A DNA stretch of 64,000 nt, taken from Ruegeria sp. AD91A. GTDB taxonomy: Bacteria > Pseudomonadota > Alphaproteobacteria > Rhodobacterales > Rhodobacteraceae. A program made the position numbers and the translations under genes. This document shows positions 35,689 through 47,725 of the stretch, piece by piece. Location of the stretch: positions 3,598,297-3,662,296 of the forward strand of contig NZ_CP031946.1 in assembly GCF_003443535.1 (NCBI RefSeq), in the 5' to 3' direction. Within the stretch, counting starts at the first letter, position 1, and the number at the start of each line of letters is the position of its first letter. The notes under the pieces are model-generated. The model made no database searches. It had not been told where the DNA came from and worked only from the letters and a program-made list of their open reading frames with translations.

Positions 35689-35974
35689 GGTGCGAAAAGT
35701 AGAGGAAAAAAAGTCACAGGAATCGCAAAAACTTGCATATTCGTAACATTTTTCAACTGGACCAATGTGTTCAAACCGTCGCACTTGGTGTAAGTTCATG
35801 AAAAATAACAATTTGTGGATAAATCTGTTACCGCTATAGCGTATTGCTTGGTTGGTTCGGCTCTGCTACATCCCCGGTGATTTTGATCCCCGCCCTTCAA
35901 GGACGGGGTTTCTTCACGCCCCCGGGGTAGCTGCCGCACGCGAATTCGGGGCCCAAAGTATCGGAAGGGTGGAC
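35689..35974 (+). promoter_or_regulatory. Leader of the ATP synthase operon with a GC-rich hairpin
   Basis: This gap has an AT-rich first half likely to hold the atp promoter, then CCCCGCCCTTCAAGGACGGGG (35888-35908), a hairpin with one mismatch followed by TTTCTT. It resembles an intrinsic terminator placed about 65 bases upstream of atpH, thus a possible attenuator. A second short stem CCCC/GGGG follows at 35920-35928. Confidence 0.5.
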
Positions 35975-36535
35975 GTGTCCGAACCAGCTTCGATTTCCAC
36001 TGGCATCGCCGAGCGCTATGCCACTGCGATCTTCGAGATCGCAAACGAGAACAAAGACCTTGCAGGTCTGGAATCCGGCATCAATGATCTGGCAGCAGCG
36101 CTGGGCGAAAGCGCCGAACTGCGCGACCTGATCGCCTCGCCGCTGGTTTCCCGCGCTGAACAGGAAAGCGCGATCACTGCAATCGCAGACAAGATGGGTC
36201 TGAACGCCATCCTGCGCAACACGCTGGGTCTGATGGCGCAGAAGCGCCGCCTGTTCGTCGTGCCGCAACTGCTGCAGGTTCTGCGCGACATGCTGGCCGA
36301 AGAGCGCGGCGAAGTGACCGCAGATGTTGCGTCGGCCAAGGCGTTGACCAAGACCCAACTGGAAAAACTGTCCAAGACGCTGTCCGAGCGCGTGGGCAAG
36401 ACCGTGACTATCAATTCGACCGTGGATGAAAGCCTCATCGGCGGTCTTGTCGTTAAAGTGGGCTCGAAGATGATCGACAGTTCGATCCGTTCGAAGCTGA
36501 ACTCCCTACAGAATGCAATGAAAGAGGTCGGATAA
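35975..36535 (+). CDS. atpH: ATP synthase F1 subunit delta
   Basis: Delta links the F1 head to the peripheral stalk. The 186-residue sequence has the family features [22 protein letters not shown] near the N-terminus and [65 protein letters not shown] in the C-terminal domain. The start is GTG 35975 with GGAAGGG upstream. It heads atpHAGDC; ATG of atpA directly follows its TAA. Confidence 0.96.
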   Translation: MSEPASISTGIAERYATAIFEIANENKDLAGLESGINDLAAALGESAELRDLIASPLVSRAEQESAITAIADKMGLNAILRNTLGLMAQKRRLFVVPQLLQVLRDMLAEERGEVTADVASAKALTKTQLEKLSKTLSERVGKTVTINSTVDESLIGGLVVKVGSKMIDSSIRSKLNSLQNAMKEVG

Positions 36536-38074
36536 ATGGGAATCCAAGCTGCAGAGATTTCTGCAATCCTGAAGGACCAGATCAAGAATTTTGGTCAGGA
36601 AGCCGAAGTGGCCGAGATCGGTCGCGTGCTGAGCGTCGGTGACGGGATTGCCCGTGTATACGGTCTGGACAATGTGCAAGCCGGTGAGATGGTCGAATTC
36701 CCCGGCGGCATCATGGGCATGGCGCTGAACCTGGAAAGCGACAACGTCGGTGTCGTTATCTTCGGGTCTGACCGCGACATCAAAGAAGGTGACACCGTCA
36801 AGCGCACCAACTCGATCGTGGACGTTCCGATCGGTGACGAGCTGCTGGGTCGCGTTGTAGACGGACTGGGCAACCCGCTGGACGGCAAGGGCCCGATCAA
36901 CACAACCAAGCGCGGCGTTGCTGACGTTAAAGCACCGGGCATCATCCCGCGTAAATCGGTTCACGAGCCGATGGCAACCGGCCTGAAGTCGGTTGACGCG
37001 ATGATCCCGATTGGCCGTGGCCAGCGTGAGCTGATCATTGGTGACCGCCAGACCGGTAAAACTGCCGTTGCTCTGGACGCGATCCTGAACCAGAAAACCT
37101 ACAACGAAGCTGCTGGCGACGACGAGTCGAAGAAGCTGTATTGTGTTTATGTCGCGATCGGCCAAAAGCGTTCGACCGTTGCGCAGCTGGTGAAGAAGCT
37201 GGAAGAATCCGGCGCGATTGAATACTCGATCGTCGTGGCCGCAACCGCGTCCGACCCGGCACCGATGCAGTTCCTTGCACCCTATGCCGCAACTGCGATG
37301 GCTGAATACTTCCGTGACAACGGCCGCCACGCGCTGATCATCTATGATGACCTGTCGAAACAGGCTGTGTCCTATCGTCAGATGTCGCTGCTGCTGCGCC
37401 GTCCGCCCGGACGTGAAGCCTATCCTGGTGACGTTTTCTATCTTCACTCCCGCCTGCTGGAGCGTTCGGCGAAGCTGAACGAGGACTTCGGTGCAGGTTC
37501 GCTGACTGCTCTGCCGGTCATCGAAACCCAGGGCGGTGACGTTTCTGCGTTTATTCCGACCAACGTGATCTCGATCACCGACGGTCAGATCTTTCTGGAA
37601 ACCGAATTGTTCTATCAGGGTATCCGTCCTGCCGTGAACACCGGTCTATCGGTTTCGCGTGTGGGCTCTTCGGCTCAGACCAACTCGATGAAGTCGGTTG
37701 CCGGCCCGGTGAAACTGGAACTTGCTCAGTACCGCGAAATGGCTGCCTTTGCGCAGTTCGGTTCCGACCTTGACGCCGCGACCCAGCAGCTGCTGAACCG
37801 TGGCGCGCGTCTGACCGAGCTGATGAAACAGCCGCAGTACTCGCCGCTGACCAACGCGGAAATTGTTTGCGTCATCTTCGCTGGTACCAACGGTTATCTC
37901 GACAAGATCGAAGTATCGGACGTTGGCCGTTATGAGGCTGGCCTGCTGGCGCATCTGCGCGGCAAACACGCCGACCTGCTTGAATGGATCACCAACGACG
38001 ATCCCAAGATCAAGGGCGATGCTTCCGATAGGATCAAGGCTGCGATTGACGAATACGCCGCAACCTTCGCTTAA
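36536..38074 (+). CDS. atpA: ATP synthase F1 subunit alpha
   Basis: A 512-residue non-catalytic nucleotide-binding subunit of F1. Its P-loop is [13 protein letters not shown] and it contains the subunit alpha signature [17 protein letters not shown], with [15 protein letters not shown] and [27 protein letters not shown]. The gene starts immediately at the base after the atpH stop, and sits in the usual operon order. Confidence 0.98.
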   Translation: MGIQAAEISAILKDQIKNFGQEAEVAEIGRVLSVGDGIARVYGLDNVQAGEMVEFPGGIMGMALNLESDNVGVVIFGSDRDIKEGDTVKRTNSIVDVPIGDELLGRVVDGLGNPLDGKGPINTTKRGVADVKAPGIIPRKSVHEPMATGLKSVDAMIPIGRGQRELIIGDRQTGKTAVALDAILNQKTYNEAAGDDESKKLYCVYVAIGQKRSTVAQLVKKLEESGAIEYSIVVAATASDPAPMQFLAPYAATAMAEYFRDNGRHALIIYDDLSKQAVSYRQMSLLLRRPPGREAYPGDVFYLHSRLLERSAKLNEDFGAGSLTALPVIETQGGDVSAFIPTNVISITDGQIFLETELFYQGIRPAVNTGLSVSRVGSSAQTNSMKSVAGPVKLELAQYREMAAFAQFGSDLDAATQQLLNRGARLTELMKQPQYSPLTNAEIVCVIFAGTNGYLDKIEVSDVGRYEAGLLAHLRGKHADLLEWITNDDPKIKGDASDRIKAAIDEYAATFA

Positions 38075-38089
38075 GGGAGAGGCGGGCAT

Positions 38090-40413
<2,324 letters not shown>

Positions 40414-40425
40414 GGAGTATCCCTG

Positions 40426-40836
40426 ATGGCAAACACGATGCAATTCGACCTCGTCAGCCCCGAGCGGAGCCTTGCTTCGCTCGCGGCCACCGCGGTCCAG
40501 ATTCCCGGCGCGGACGGGGACATGACGGCAATGCCGGATCATGCCCCCACCATCACCACGCTGCGTCCCGGCCTGCTGAAGGTTGAGGCACCCGAAGGGT
40601 CCAGCGAATACCTGGTCACCGGTGGGTTTGCCCAGATCAACGGCGACAGTCTGTCGGTTCTGGCCGAAAAGGCCATCCCGGTGGATGAAGTGACCCGGGC
40701 GCATCTGGACGAGATGATCGAAGACGCCCGCGCCTCGCATGAGGCAGCAAAGGGTGGCGATGATCAGACCATCGTCGACGACGCAGCCAAGCTGCTGGCC
40801 GACATGGAAGCGCTTGGAACACATATGAGCCTGTAA
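40426..40836 (+). CDS. atpC: ATP synthase F1 subunit epsilon
   Basis: A 136-residue inhibitor and coupling subunit. The N-terminal beta-sandwich ([46 protein letters not shown]) is complete; the C-terminal helical part carries [17 protein letters not shown]. The last ATP synthase gene of the operon, 12 bases after atpD, followed by a terminator. Confidence 0.96.
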   Translation: MANTMQFDLVSPERSLASLAATAVQIPGADGDMTAMPDHAPTITTLRPGLLKVEAPEGSSEYLVTGGFAQINGDSLSVLAEKAIPVDEVTRAHLDEMIEDARASHEAAKGGDDQTIVDDAAKLLADMEALGTHMSL

Positions 40837-40861
40837 CGGGCCCACCTGTGAAAAATTTGAG

Positions 40862-40891
40862 CGGCCTCGCAATTGCGGGGCCGTTTTTTTG
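40862..40891 (+). terminator. Terminator of the ATP synthase operon
   Basis: CGGCCTCGC (40862-40870) pairs with GCGGGGCCG (40875-40883) with one G-T pair, followed by TTTTTTT. Confidence 0.9.
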
Positions 40892-40951
40892 TCGTGCTTT
40901 TGCCGAAATGCCGGAGTAAGTTGCGGGAATTCAAGAATAATGATGATAAAA

Positions 40952-41302
40952 ATGAAAAAATTCCTAACCCATCCCATTGGAATTGAGCAGGGTGAAGATG
41001 TCCTGTTTTCGGAATTTGCCGAAGGCGGCGAAATGTGGACCGGGCAGGGACCTCGTGAACGCCGCACACCCATTCGGTTCAAAGAAGCATTTCGAACCCC
41101 GCCCATGGTGCAGATCGGGATCTCGCTGTGGGATGTCGACACGTCTTCGGCGCTACGTGCCGAAGTTCAGGCCGAACATATCACAACCGAGGGCTTTGAT
41201 GCAGTATTTCGGACCTGGTCCGACACGCGGATAGCTCGCATCCGCGCAAGCTGGACAGCGATAGGAGAGGTGGCGCACCCGGACGATTGGAATATTTCCT
41301 GA
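40952..41302 (+). CDS. H-type lectin domain protein
   Basis: A 116-residue protein whose core RTPIRFKEAFRTPPMVQIGISLWDVDTSSALRAEVQAEHITTEGFDAVFRTWSDTRIARIRASWTAIG fits the H-type lectin fold (beta-sandwich, as in Helix agglutinins). The residue pattern for GalNAc binding cannot be confirmed. It has no clear signal peptide, so localisation is unclear. It follows the ATP synthase terminator on the same strand. ATGs at 40940-40946 are possible starts, but 40952 gives the clean domain. Confidence 0.82.
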   Translation: MKKFLTHPIGIEQGEDVLFSEFAEGGEMWTGQGPRERRTPIRFKEAFRTPPMVQIGISLWDVDTSSALRAEVQAEHITTEGFDAVFRTWSDTRIARIRASWTAIGEVAHPDDWNIS

Positions 41303-41346
41303 TCCGGGTTCGCCGTGTTTCCAGGCGTTTGAGCGACAGCTTGGAC

Positions 41347-41796
41347 TCAGTCTTCCTGCGCTTCGATCATGTCCACGCGCGTGGCGTGGCGGCCACCTTC
41401 GAATTCGGCACCCAGAAACGCGTCAACGATGTCCAGCGCCTGACCTTCACCGACAACCCGCGCGCCAATCGACAGCATGTTGGCATTGTTGTGCTGGCGG
41501 ATCATGCGGGCCGAGAATGCGTCTGAACAAACGCCACAGCGAATGCCGGGCACTTTGTTTGCAGCCATCATGATACCCTGCCCAGTGCCGCAGAGGACAA
41601 TACCCAAACTGCAATCGCCCGAGGCAACGGCCTGCGCCGCGGCCTTGCCGTGCTTGGGGTAATGGGTGCTTTCCGGGGTTGTCGGGCCGATATCAACCAC
41701 GTCCCAACCTTGCTGCGCGATGTGGTTGGCCACGGACTGGCGCAGCTCGATTGCCGCGTGATCGCTGGAAAGAACAATGCGTTTGTTGGCAGTCAT
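41347..41796 (-). CDS. rpiB: Ribose-5-phosphate isomerase B
   Basis: A 149-residue LacA/RpiB-family isomerase that interconverts ribose-5-phosphate and ribulose-5-phosphate. SSDHAAIELRQSVANHI, VDIGPTTPESTHYP and GIVLCGTGQGIMMAANKVPGIRCGVCSDAFSARMIRQHNNANMLSIGARVVG are diagnostic, with the catalytic Cys in LCGTG. It is upstream, in reading order, of nothing else on this strand; prs lies 105 bases above its start. Confidence 0.95.
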   Translation of the reverse strand: MTANKRIVLSSDHAAIELRQSVANHIAQQGWDVVDIGPTTPESTHYPKHGKAAAQAVASGDCSLGIVLCGTGQGIMMAANKVPGIRCGVCSDAFSARMIRQHNNANMLSIGARVVGEGQALDIVDAFLGAEFEGGRHATRVDMIEAQED

Positions 41797-41900
41797 GGAG
41801 ATTATTCCACTTGTGTCACCGATTGCGCCCCAAGGTCAGATATGCGCGCAATCGGCATTTCAGAAATCAAGGGGTGACACCTTCGGCCGCCCCCTATTGC

Positions 41901-42920
41901 TCAATCCATCTGATACATGGATTCGTAGATCGGTGTCAGCGTCTTGTCTTCGAACAGCGAAGACACACTGGTTCCGTTCCAGATGTTCAGGATCGCCTGG
42001 GTGAAGATTGGCGCAGTCGGAACGATGCGGATATTCTTTGCCTTCAATATTTCTTTGGTCGGCTGGATCGTATCGGTCAGCACCAGTGACTTCATGACCG
42101 AGTTCGTCACCCTTTCGACCGCAGGGCCGCTCATGACGCCGTGCGTGATGTAGGAGTGAACTTCCTTGGCGCCATTGTCCAACAGGACCTGCGCGGCCTT
42201 GCAAAGCGTTCCGGCGGTGTCACACATATCGTCGACGATCAGGCAGATCTTGTCCTTCACATCCCCGATAACGGTCATTTCAGCGACTTCGCCTGCTTTC
42301 TCGCGCCGCTTGTCAACGATCGACAAGGGGGCATTGATGCGCTTGGCCAGTTCACGTGCGCGGGCCACACCGCCCACGTCGGGTGAAACCACCATGATCT
42401 CATCCAGATTGTCCTTGAACTGGTTTTTGACATCCAGGGCAAAGATCGGCGAGGCGTACAGGTTGTCGACGGGCATATCGAAAAAGCCCTGAATCTGCGC
42501 GGCATGAAGATCCATCGTCAGAATCCGCTCGATCCCTGCGCCGGTCAGCATATTGGCCACCAGCTTGGCGCTGATGGGTGTGCGGGCCTTGGTGCGGCGA
42601 TCCTGGCGGGCATAGCCGAAATACGGGATCACGGCGGTGATCCGCTGTGCCGACGAACGGCGCAGCGCGTCGGCGATGATCAGCAGCTCCATCAGGTTGT
42701 CATTGGCCGGGTTCGAGGTCGGCTGGATAATGAACATATCCTCGCCGCGTACGTTCTCGAACACTTCGACGAAGATCTCTCCGTCATTGAAACGTTCGAC
42801 GCGCGCATCGACCAAACCCTGGTCAACACCTCGATAAAGGCTCATGCGGCGTGCGATGGTTTTGGCAAGAGGAAGGTTGGCGTTCCCAGCGATAAGCTTG
42901 GGTTCGTGAAGTGTCGGCAT
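41901..42920 (-). CDS. prs: Ribose-phosphate pyrophosphokinase (PRPP synthetase)
   Basis: Makes PRPP from ribose-5-phosphate and ATP. Seen: [43 protein letters not shown] (ATP and flexible loop), [12 protein letters not shown], and the PRPP loop [14 protein letters not shown]. Start ATG 42920 ([19 protein letters not shown]) gives 339 residues, longer than E. coli (315) but normal in alphaproteobacteria. Next to rpiB, a ribose-5-phosphate supplier. Confidence 0.97.
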   Translation of the reverse strand: MPTLHEPKLIAGNANLPLAKTIARRMSLYRGVDQGLVDARVERFNDGEIFVEVFENVRGEDMFIIQPTSNPANDNLMELLIIADALRRSSAQRITAVIPYFGYARQDRRTKARTPISAKLVANMLTGAGIERILTMDLHAAQIQGFFDMPVDNLYASPIFALDVKNQFKDNLDEIMVVSPDVGGVARARELAKRINAPLSIVDKRREKAGEVAEMTVIGDVKDKICLIVDDMCDTAGTLCKAAQVLLDNGAKEVHSYITHGVMSGPAVERVTNSVMKSLVLTDTIQPTKEILKAKNIRIVPTAPIFTQAILNIWNGTSVSSLFEDKTLTPIYESMYQMD

Positions 42921-43027
42921 CGGCTGAGGTCCCCGGGCAGCAATGGCAATGTGACAGATTCGTGATGTTGACACCGCTTAGCATGGCCTTACGGTCCCGC
43001 AAAGGTAACGCAGCGGAGAAAGTGAAC

Positions 43028-43630
43028 ATGACCCAGATTGACTACTTTTTTGCGACAATTTCGCCCTATAGCTACCTGGCTGGAAACCGGCTGGAAGAGA
43101 TTGCGGCGAAACATGACGCATCGATCAGCTACAAACCGCTGGACATCATGGCCCTGTTCGCACGCACCGGGGGTACGCCGCCAAAAGACCGTCATATCTC
43201 GCGCATCGAATACCGCGCTCAGGAATTGCTGCGCCAATCGAAGAATCTGGGGATGGAGTTCAACCTGCAACCGGCGCACTGGCCGACCAACATGGCGCCG
43301 TCTTCTTATGCGATCATCGCGGCGATCAGCGATGGTTCGGGCGACGTTGGCAAGTTGTGCCAGTTGATCCTGCGCGCCTGCTGGGCCGAAGAAAAGGACG
43401 TCGCTCAGGATGATGTGATCCGGGACTGCCTGGCAACTGCCGGGTTTGATCCTGAACTGGCCAACAGTGGACTGCTGGTCGGGGCCGAAACCTATGCCGC
43501 CAATTTGGAAGAAGCCGTGGATCGCGGCGTGTTCGGCGCGCCGTTCTACATCACGCCGGACGGTCAACGCTTCTGGGGGCAGGATCGCCTGGACGATCTG
43601 GATCGGCATCTGTCGGAGATGAAAGGGTGA
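43028..43630 (+). CDS. 2-hydroxychromene-2-carboxylate isomerase-like protein (DsbA-fold, kappa GST)
   Basis: The opening MTQIDYFFATISPYSYLAGNRLEEIAAKHD is typical: SPYSYL replaces the CxxC of DsbA and holds the glutathione-activating Ser. The 200-residue length and later GVFGAPFYITPDGQRFWGQDRLDDLDRHL agree. Family members isomerise naphthalene degradation intermediates or act as glutathione transferases; the natural substrate here is unknown. It overlaps the following hydrolase gene by four bases (GTGA), so they may act together. Confidence 0.88.
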   Translation: MTQIDYFFATISPYSYLAGNRLEEIAAKHDASISYKPLDIMALFARTGGTPPKDRHISRIEYRAQELLRQSKNLGMEFNLQPAHWPTNMAPSSYAIIAAISDGSGDVGKLCQLILRACWAEEKDVAQDDVIRDCLATAGFDPELANSGLLVGAETYAANLEEAVDRGVFGAPFYITPDGQRFWGQDRLDDLDRHLSEMKG

Positions 43631-44460
43631 CAGCCCCGACGGCGATGCAATCCGTCTTCGTCAGACAATTGGGCGAAGGAGGGCGCAACTTGCTTGCCCT
43701 TCATTGCACCATTGCGCATTCCGGCGCGTGGTCTGGCCTGTCCAAGGCATTGGATGGCAGCGCGTCCCTTGTTGCACCGGATATGCTGTCTCATGGGCGC
43801 AGTCCGGATTGGGACGGTCAGAGCGACTTCTTTGATGCGGTGACAGGGCTGGCAGCGGTCGAGTTGACCAAGCCCATGGATATAGTTGGTCATTCCTTTG
43901 GGGCGATCGTTGCGCTCAGACTGGCCATGGAGCATCCGGACCTTGTTCGAAGCTTGACCCTGATCGAGCCCGTGTTCTTTGCTGTGGCAAAACAGGACGC
44001 GCCTGATTTGTACGATCAGCACCTGCGAGAGTCACAACCGATTGAAGCAGCGTTCCAAGCAGGCGACGAATCGCTGGCCGCGCGGTTGTTCAACCGGATG
44101 TGGAGCACCGGTATCGGCCCAAAATGGCCTGACCTGCCAGAACGGACGCGCGCCGGCATGGTGCGCGGGATTCATGTTGTTCCTGCGTCTTATCCCGTTC
44201 TGTACGATGACCAGGCCGGGTTGCTTGACCCCGATAAATGCAAGCGAATATCGATGCCAACCCTGTTGCTGAGCGGATCAAAGACCCACCCGACGATCCC
44301 CGCAATCTGTGATGGATTGCAGCGCCGTCTGCCGAACGCACGCCATGAGGTCATTCAAGGTGCGGGGCACATGCTGCCCATTTCGCACCCCCTTGAAACC
44401 AGCGTACTGCTTCAGGAGCTCTGGAAAGCTGGCCACTGGACGGGTGTTACAACAGGCTGA
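43627..44460 (+). CDS. Alpha/beta hydrolase
   Basis: A 277-residue cytosolic hydrolase. The nucleophile elbow is GHSFGAIVALRLA (Ser in GHSFG), the acid is probably in LLLSGSKTHPTIP region, and the final His in GAGHMLPISHP. The oxyanion region is ALHCTIAHSGAW. The GTG at 43627 overlaps the isomerase stop. It also overlaps the convergent aldolase gene by 14 bases at the 3' end. Substrate is unknown. Confidence 0.88.
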   Translation: MTAPTAMQSVFVRQLGEGGRNLLALHCTIAHSGAWSGLSKALDGSASLVAPDMLSHGRSPDWDGQSDFFDAVTGLAAVELTKPMDIVGHSFGAIVALRLAMEHPDLVRSLTLIEPVFFAVAKQDAPDLYDQHLRESQPIEAAFQAGDESLAARLFNRMWSTGIGPKWPDLPERTRAGMVRGIHVVPASYPVLYDDQAGLLDPDKCKRISMPTLLLSGSKTHPTIPAICDGLQRRLPNARHEVIQGAGHMLPISHPLETSVLLQELWKAGHWTGVTTG

Positions 44461-45481
44461 GAAACTGATCGATCTCGGCTTTCCCGATCGACCAGTCGCA
44501 GACCAGTCTGCATGCAAGGCTTTCGTCGTCATCGCCACCTTCCAGCTCGTCCCCCCAGAGGTGATAGATTGCCCCGGCTTCATGCAGCTGTTTGTGCTTC
44601 GCGCGTGAAAAAGCGGCAAAGATCATATTGGCCTGCGGCTCGTGCAAGAACTCGGCACCTTTTGCAAGCAGGCCGTCGGCCAGCCGGGCACAATTTGCAT
44701 TCGCCTGACGCGCCAACTTCAGCCACAGATCATCCTTAAGATAGGCCGCCATCTGAGCGGACAGGTAGCGATGCTTGGAAAACAGATGCGCCCCGCGTTT
44801 GCGCCGCAGCTCGAATTCCCAGGCTGTGCTCTCATCAAAGAACACCACCGCTTCAACGCCCATCAGCCCGTTTTTCGTGCCGCCAAAGCTGACCGCGTCC
44901 ACCCCGGCTTTCCATGTCATGTCAGCCGGAGAGCAGTTCAGAGCAACCAGAGCATTGGTGAACCGGGCACCATCCAGATGGACGGGCAAGCCATATTCCT
45001 TTGCGACCCCACACAGCGACTGCAATTCCTCCAGAGAATAGACCGATCCGCGCTCGGTGACCTGAGTGATCGACACTGGCCCGCGCTGCGGCCCGTGTAC
45101 CCCGCGGGTTTCTTCGCCCAGGATGGACCCGCGCAACGCGTCCGGTGACATCTTGTCGCCGCCGGGAACAAGGGTCAGCTTGGCCCCGGTGTAAAACTCG
45201 GGCGCGTTGCACTCGTCTTCGTGGATATGGGCAACCGGAGAACAGAAGATCGTTTCCCAAGGGTTAGACAATGTGGCAAGGGCCAGCGAATTTGCCGCTG
45301 TCCCCGTTGCCACGAGATAGACAGCAGCCCCCGGCGCTTCAAAGATGCTGCGAATGCGGTCCCGCACCTCGTTCATCATCGTGTCGGCGCCATAGGCCAT
45401 CTGGTAGCCCTGATTGGCCTCGGCCAGTTTCGCCATGACCTGTGGGTGAACCGGCCCGGAATTGTCGGATGCGAAATACAT
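44447..45481 (-). CDS. Low-specificity L-threonine aldolase-like enzyme
   Basis: A 344-residue fold-type I PLP enzyme that cleaves beta-hydroxy amino acids to glycine and aldehydes. Motifs: MYFASDNSGPVHPQVMAKLAEAN, YGADTMMNEVRDRIRSIF, LVATGTAANSLALA and the PLP lysine in VSFGGTKNGLMG. ATG 45481 is the start, overlapping the ycgN stop as ATGA; a longer frame upstream is not conserved. Confidence 0.92.
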   Translation of the reverse strand: MYFASDNSGPVHPQVMAKLAEANQGYQMAYGADTMMNEVRDRIRSIFEAPGAAVYLVATGTAANSLALATLSNPWETIFCSPVAHIHEDECNAPEFYTGAKLTLVPGGDKMSPDALRGSILGEETRGVHGPQRGPVSITQVTERGSVYSLEELQSLCGVAKEYGLPVHLDGARFTNALVALNCSPADMTWKAGVDAVSFGGTKNGLMGVEAVVFFDESTAWEFELRRKRGAHLFSKHRYLSAQMAAYLKDDLWLKLARQANANCARLADGLLAKGAEFLHEPQANMIFAAFSRAKHKQLHEAGAIYHLWGDELEGGDDDESLACRLVCDWSIGKAEIDQFLSLL

Positions 45482-45954
45482 CAGCTTGGCTCCTCGATAA
45501 TATAGTCTTCCCACTCTTCCAAAGGGGTTTCGAACTCGGACACCGTGCGCCCTTGAACTGAAACGCCTGCGGCGTGCACGCTGTCCGGCGTACCAGATAT
45601 CAAAGGGTGCCAGTCGTAAAGCGTTTTGCCTTCCCACAGCAGCCGATACGCGCAGGTTTGCGGCAACCAGTAGGCGTGTTCGTCAATGTTGTCGGGTGTC
45701 ATGACGATGCATTCAGGAACGAATTGATGCCGGATGTCGTATTGCGTGCAGCGGCAGCTTTCATCATCCAGAAGGCGGCAGGCGACACAGGTCAGGGCAA
45801 CTTCGCCCGAATCTTCATCTTCCAGCTTGTTGAGGCAACACTTGCCGCAGCCGTCACACAGGGCCTCCCACTCGCGTTGGTTCATCTTGCGCAGGGGTTT
45901 ACGCTCCCAGAACCGGGCGGGCAGGCCGGTGCGTTCAATCGGATCAGCGTTCAT
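45481..45954 (-). CDS. YcgN family cysteine-cluster protein (UPF0260)
   Basis: A 157-residue protein with the cluster CDGCGKCCLNKLE (residues about 33-45), and later CVACRLLDDESCRCTQYDIR, typical of UPF0260. The many Cys suggest Zn or Fe-S binding. Function unknown. It overlaps ribF upstream (ATGA) and the aldolase downstream, so the three are one operon. Start at 45954 (MNADPIERTGLP). Confidence 0.92.
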   Translation of the reverse strand: MNADPIERTGLPARFWERKPLRKMNQREWEALCDGCGKCCLNKLEDEDSGEVALTCVACRLLDDESCRCTQYDIRHQFVPECIVMTPDNIDEHAYWLPQTCAYRLLWEGKTLYDWHPLISGTPDSVHAAGVSVQGRTVSEFETPLEEWEDYIIEEPS

Positions 45955-46883
45955 AGGGCGGCCAGAATGCCCTGGGCCTGTTCGCAATCGGCATTCATCT
46001 GCGCGATCAGACCATCCAGCCCGTCAAATGTCATTTCAGGGCGCAGGAATTCAATCAGCCCCACCGACAAGGTTGCCCCGTACAGATCGCCGGAAAAGTC
46101 GAACAGGAAGGTTTCAATGTTTGGCACTTCACCATGGAACATCGGGCGCACCCCAACCGAGGCCGCGCCGTGATAACTGCCCTGATGCGGGCCATCCAGC
46201 ACGTCGACCAATACGGCGTAGACGCCAAATTTTGGCGGATGGAGCCCTTCGATGGACATGTTCGCGGTAGGAAAACCCAGTTCCCGCCCGCGCTGCTCAC
46301 CGCCGATCACTTCGCCTTCGATTCTGTGCCAATGGCCCAGCATCGCAGCTGCATCCCTTGGGCGACCCTCACTCAGTGCGGTTCGGATGGCGGTCGACGA
46401 GACCACGTTCTCGGACCGCTGCATCAAAGGTGCAATCGTCACGCCAAATCCCATCTCTTGCCCAAACCGCACCAGATCGTCAGCGGTGCCGCTGCGGCCC
46501 TTGCCAAAACAGAAATCGGCACCAACCACGACATGGGACAGACCCAACCCGTCACAAATCACGTTGCGGGCGAATTCATTGGGGGAAAGCCCGGCCAGCG
46601 CCGCGTTGAACGGCAGCTCATACAGTTTCTTCACACCCAGCTTCTCAAGCCGGTGCGCCCGCGCATTGCCGCGCATCAGGCGGAACGGAGGAGAATCCGG
46701 CGCGAAATACTCACGTGGATGCGGCTCGAAGGTCATGACACCCAGTGGCGCATCCGGGGCCGCGTCGCGGGCCAGTTCGATGACTGACTGGTGCCCCACG
46801 TGGACGCCATCAAAATTCCCGATCGCAACGCTGGCGCCGCGATCTTCTGGCTCGACAAACTGGAAATCCCGGATGATCTGCAT
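45951..46883 (-). CDS. ribF: Bifunctional riboflavin kinase/FAD synthetase
   Basis: A 310-residue enzyme that makes FMN and FAD. The N-terminal FAD-synthetase half has SVAIGNFDGVHVGHQSVIE (nucleotidyltransferase HxGH) and the VVGADFCFGKGRSGTADDLVRF, ISSTAIR-type motif VSSTAIRTAL. The C-terminal kinase half begins GQRGRELGFPTANM and contains GVRPMFHGEVPNIETFLFDFSGDLYG. Start ATG 46883 is preferred over 46964. Confidence 0.96.
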   Translation of the reverse strand: MQIIRDFQFVEPEDRGASVAIGNFDGVHVGHQSVIELARDAAPDAPLGVMTFEPHPREYFAPDSPPFRLMRGNARAHRLEKLGVKKLYELPFNAALAGLSPNEFARNVICDGLGLSHVVVGADFCFGKGRSGTADDLVRFGQEMGFGVTIAPLMQRSENVVSSTAIRTALSEGRPRDAAAMLGHWHRIEGEVIGGEQRGRELGFPTANMSIEGLHPPKFGVYAVLVDVLDGPHQGSYHGAASVGVRPMFHGEVPNIETFLFDFSGDLYGATLSVGLIEFLRPEMTFDGLDGLIAQMNADCEQAQGILAAL

Positions 46884-47143
46884 AGACGATTGCGTAGCGT
46901 TGCGTTGCCATTTGTTCAAGCGGCAGTTTGAATTCAAAGCATGCGTCCTTGCGAAACAAACCAAAACCCTTCGTCAGATCTGATGACACGCAGGGTATCC
47001 CCGGAAGGCTGTGCGACATTCGGTCAACTGCTTGATCGAAAAAAGGCTCTGAGTGTAGACTGCACTTCCGGCCCTCGAAACACGCTGCGTGCCGGACGAT
47101 GGCCCGGCCAGGTTCAAATGAACCCAGCACAGGAGGCAGACCC

Positions 47144-47725
47144 ATGTATCGATTGCGATTGTTCGCGATTCGCAATGCCCGTGCATTCGAATGGATTTAC
47201 AAATGTGTCGAACGGGGCATGGTCGCGATGGACCCGGTCTTTGCAAAGATCGGCCACAATCGCGTTGAACGCCCTATTGCGTTGGTCGAAAAAGGTGTCA
47301 AAAGCCTTTTGTTTGATTGCAAGATGTGCGGGCAATGCGTTTTGTCTTCGACGGGTATGTCCTGCCCGATGAACTGCCCCAAGCAACTGCGCAACGGCCC
47401 GTGTGGCGGTGTGCGTCCCGGTGAGTTCTGTGAGGTCAAACCCGACATGAAATGTGTCTGGGCCTTGGCTTGGGATGGGGCCAGCCGTATGCGACACGGG
47501 GGCGACAAGATAAAAGAGGTCCTTCCGCCCGTGGAACACACGTTGAAGGGGTCGTCATCCTGGTTGCGGGTCAGCCGCGAGATTGCAGCACAGGAACGCG
47601 AGGCCCGGGACGCTGCACGCGAAACGCTTGCGCAGGCATTCCCGGAGGCGCGCGAGAATGAACCCTCCGCGGCACCTCTGGCCGCTGAACCCCCCAATGC
47701 GGTGAACCGGGAGCTGAAGAAATGA
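47144..47725 (+). CDS. MTHFR_C/MetV-type protein, partner of methylenetetrahydrofolate reductase
   Basis: A 193-residue protein with the cysteine-rich segment LFDCKMCGQCVLSSTGMSCPMNCPKQLRNGPCGGVRPGEFCEV (residues 57-100), the Pfam MTHFR_C signature, with CxxCxxC and several further Cys able to bind Zn or Fe-S. In acetogens the homologous MetV forms a complex with MetF and is needed for methylene-THF reductase activity. Here it precedes the MetF-like gene with an ATGA overlap, suggesting a split MetVF enzyme. Start ATG 47144 has AGGAGG upstream. Tail after residue 140 is Ala/Glu-rich. Confidence 0.85.
   Translation: MYRLRLFAIRNARAFEWIYKCVERGMVAMDPVFAKIGHNRVERPIALVEKGVKSLLFDCKMCGQCVLSSTGMSCPMNCPKQLRNGPCGGVRPGEFCEVKPDMKCVWALAWDGASRMRHGGDKIKEVLPPVEHTLKGSSSWLRVSREIAAQEREARDAARETLAQAFPEARENEPSAAPLAAEPPNAVNRELKK

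Noticed and set aside
46884..47143. A riboswitch upstream of the methylenetetrahydrofolate genes
   Set aside because: The 260-base region has no motif I could match to SAM, SAH or THF riboswitches and no strong stem near the start.
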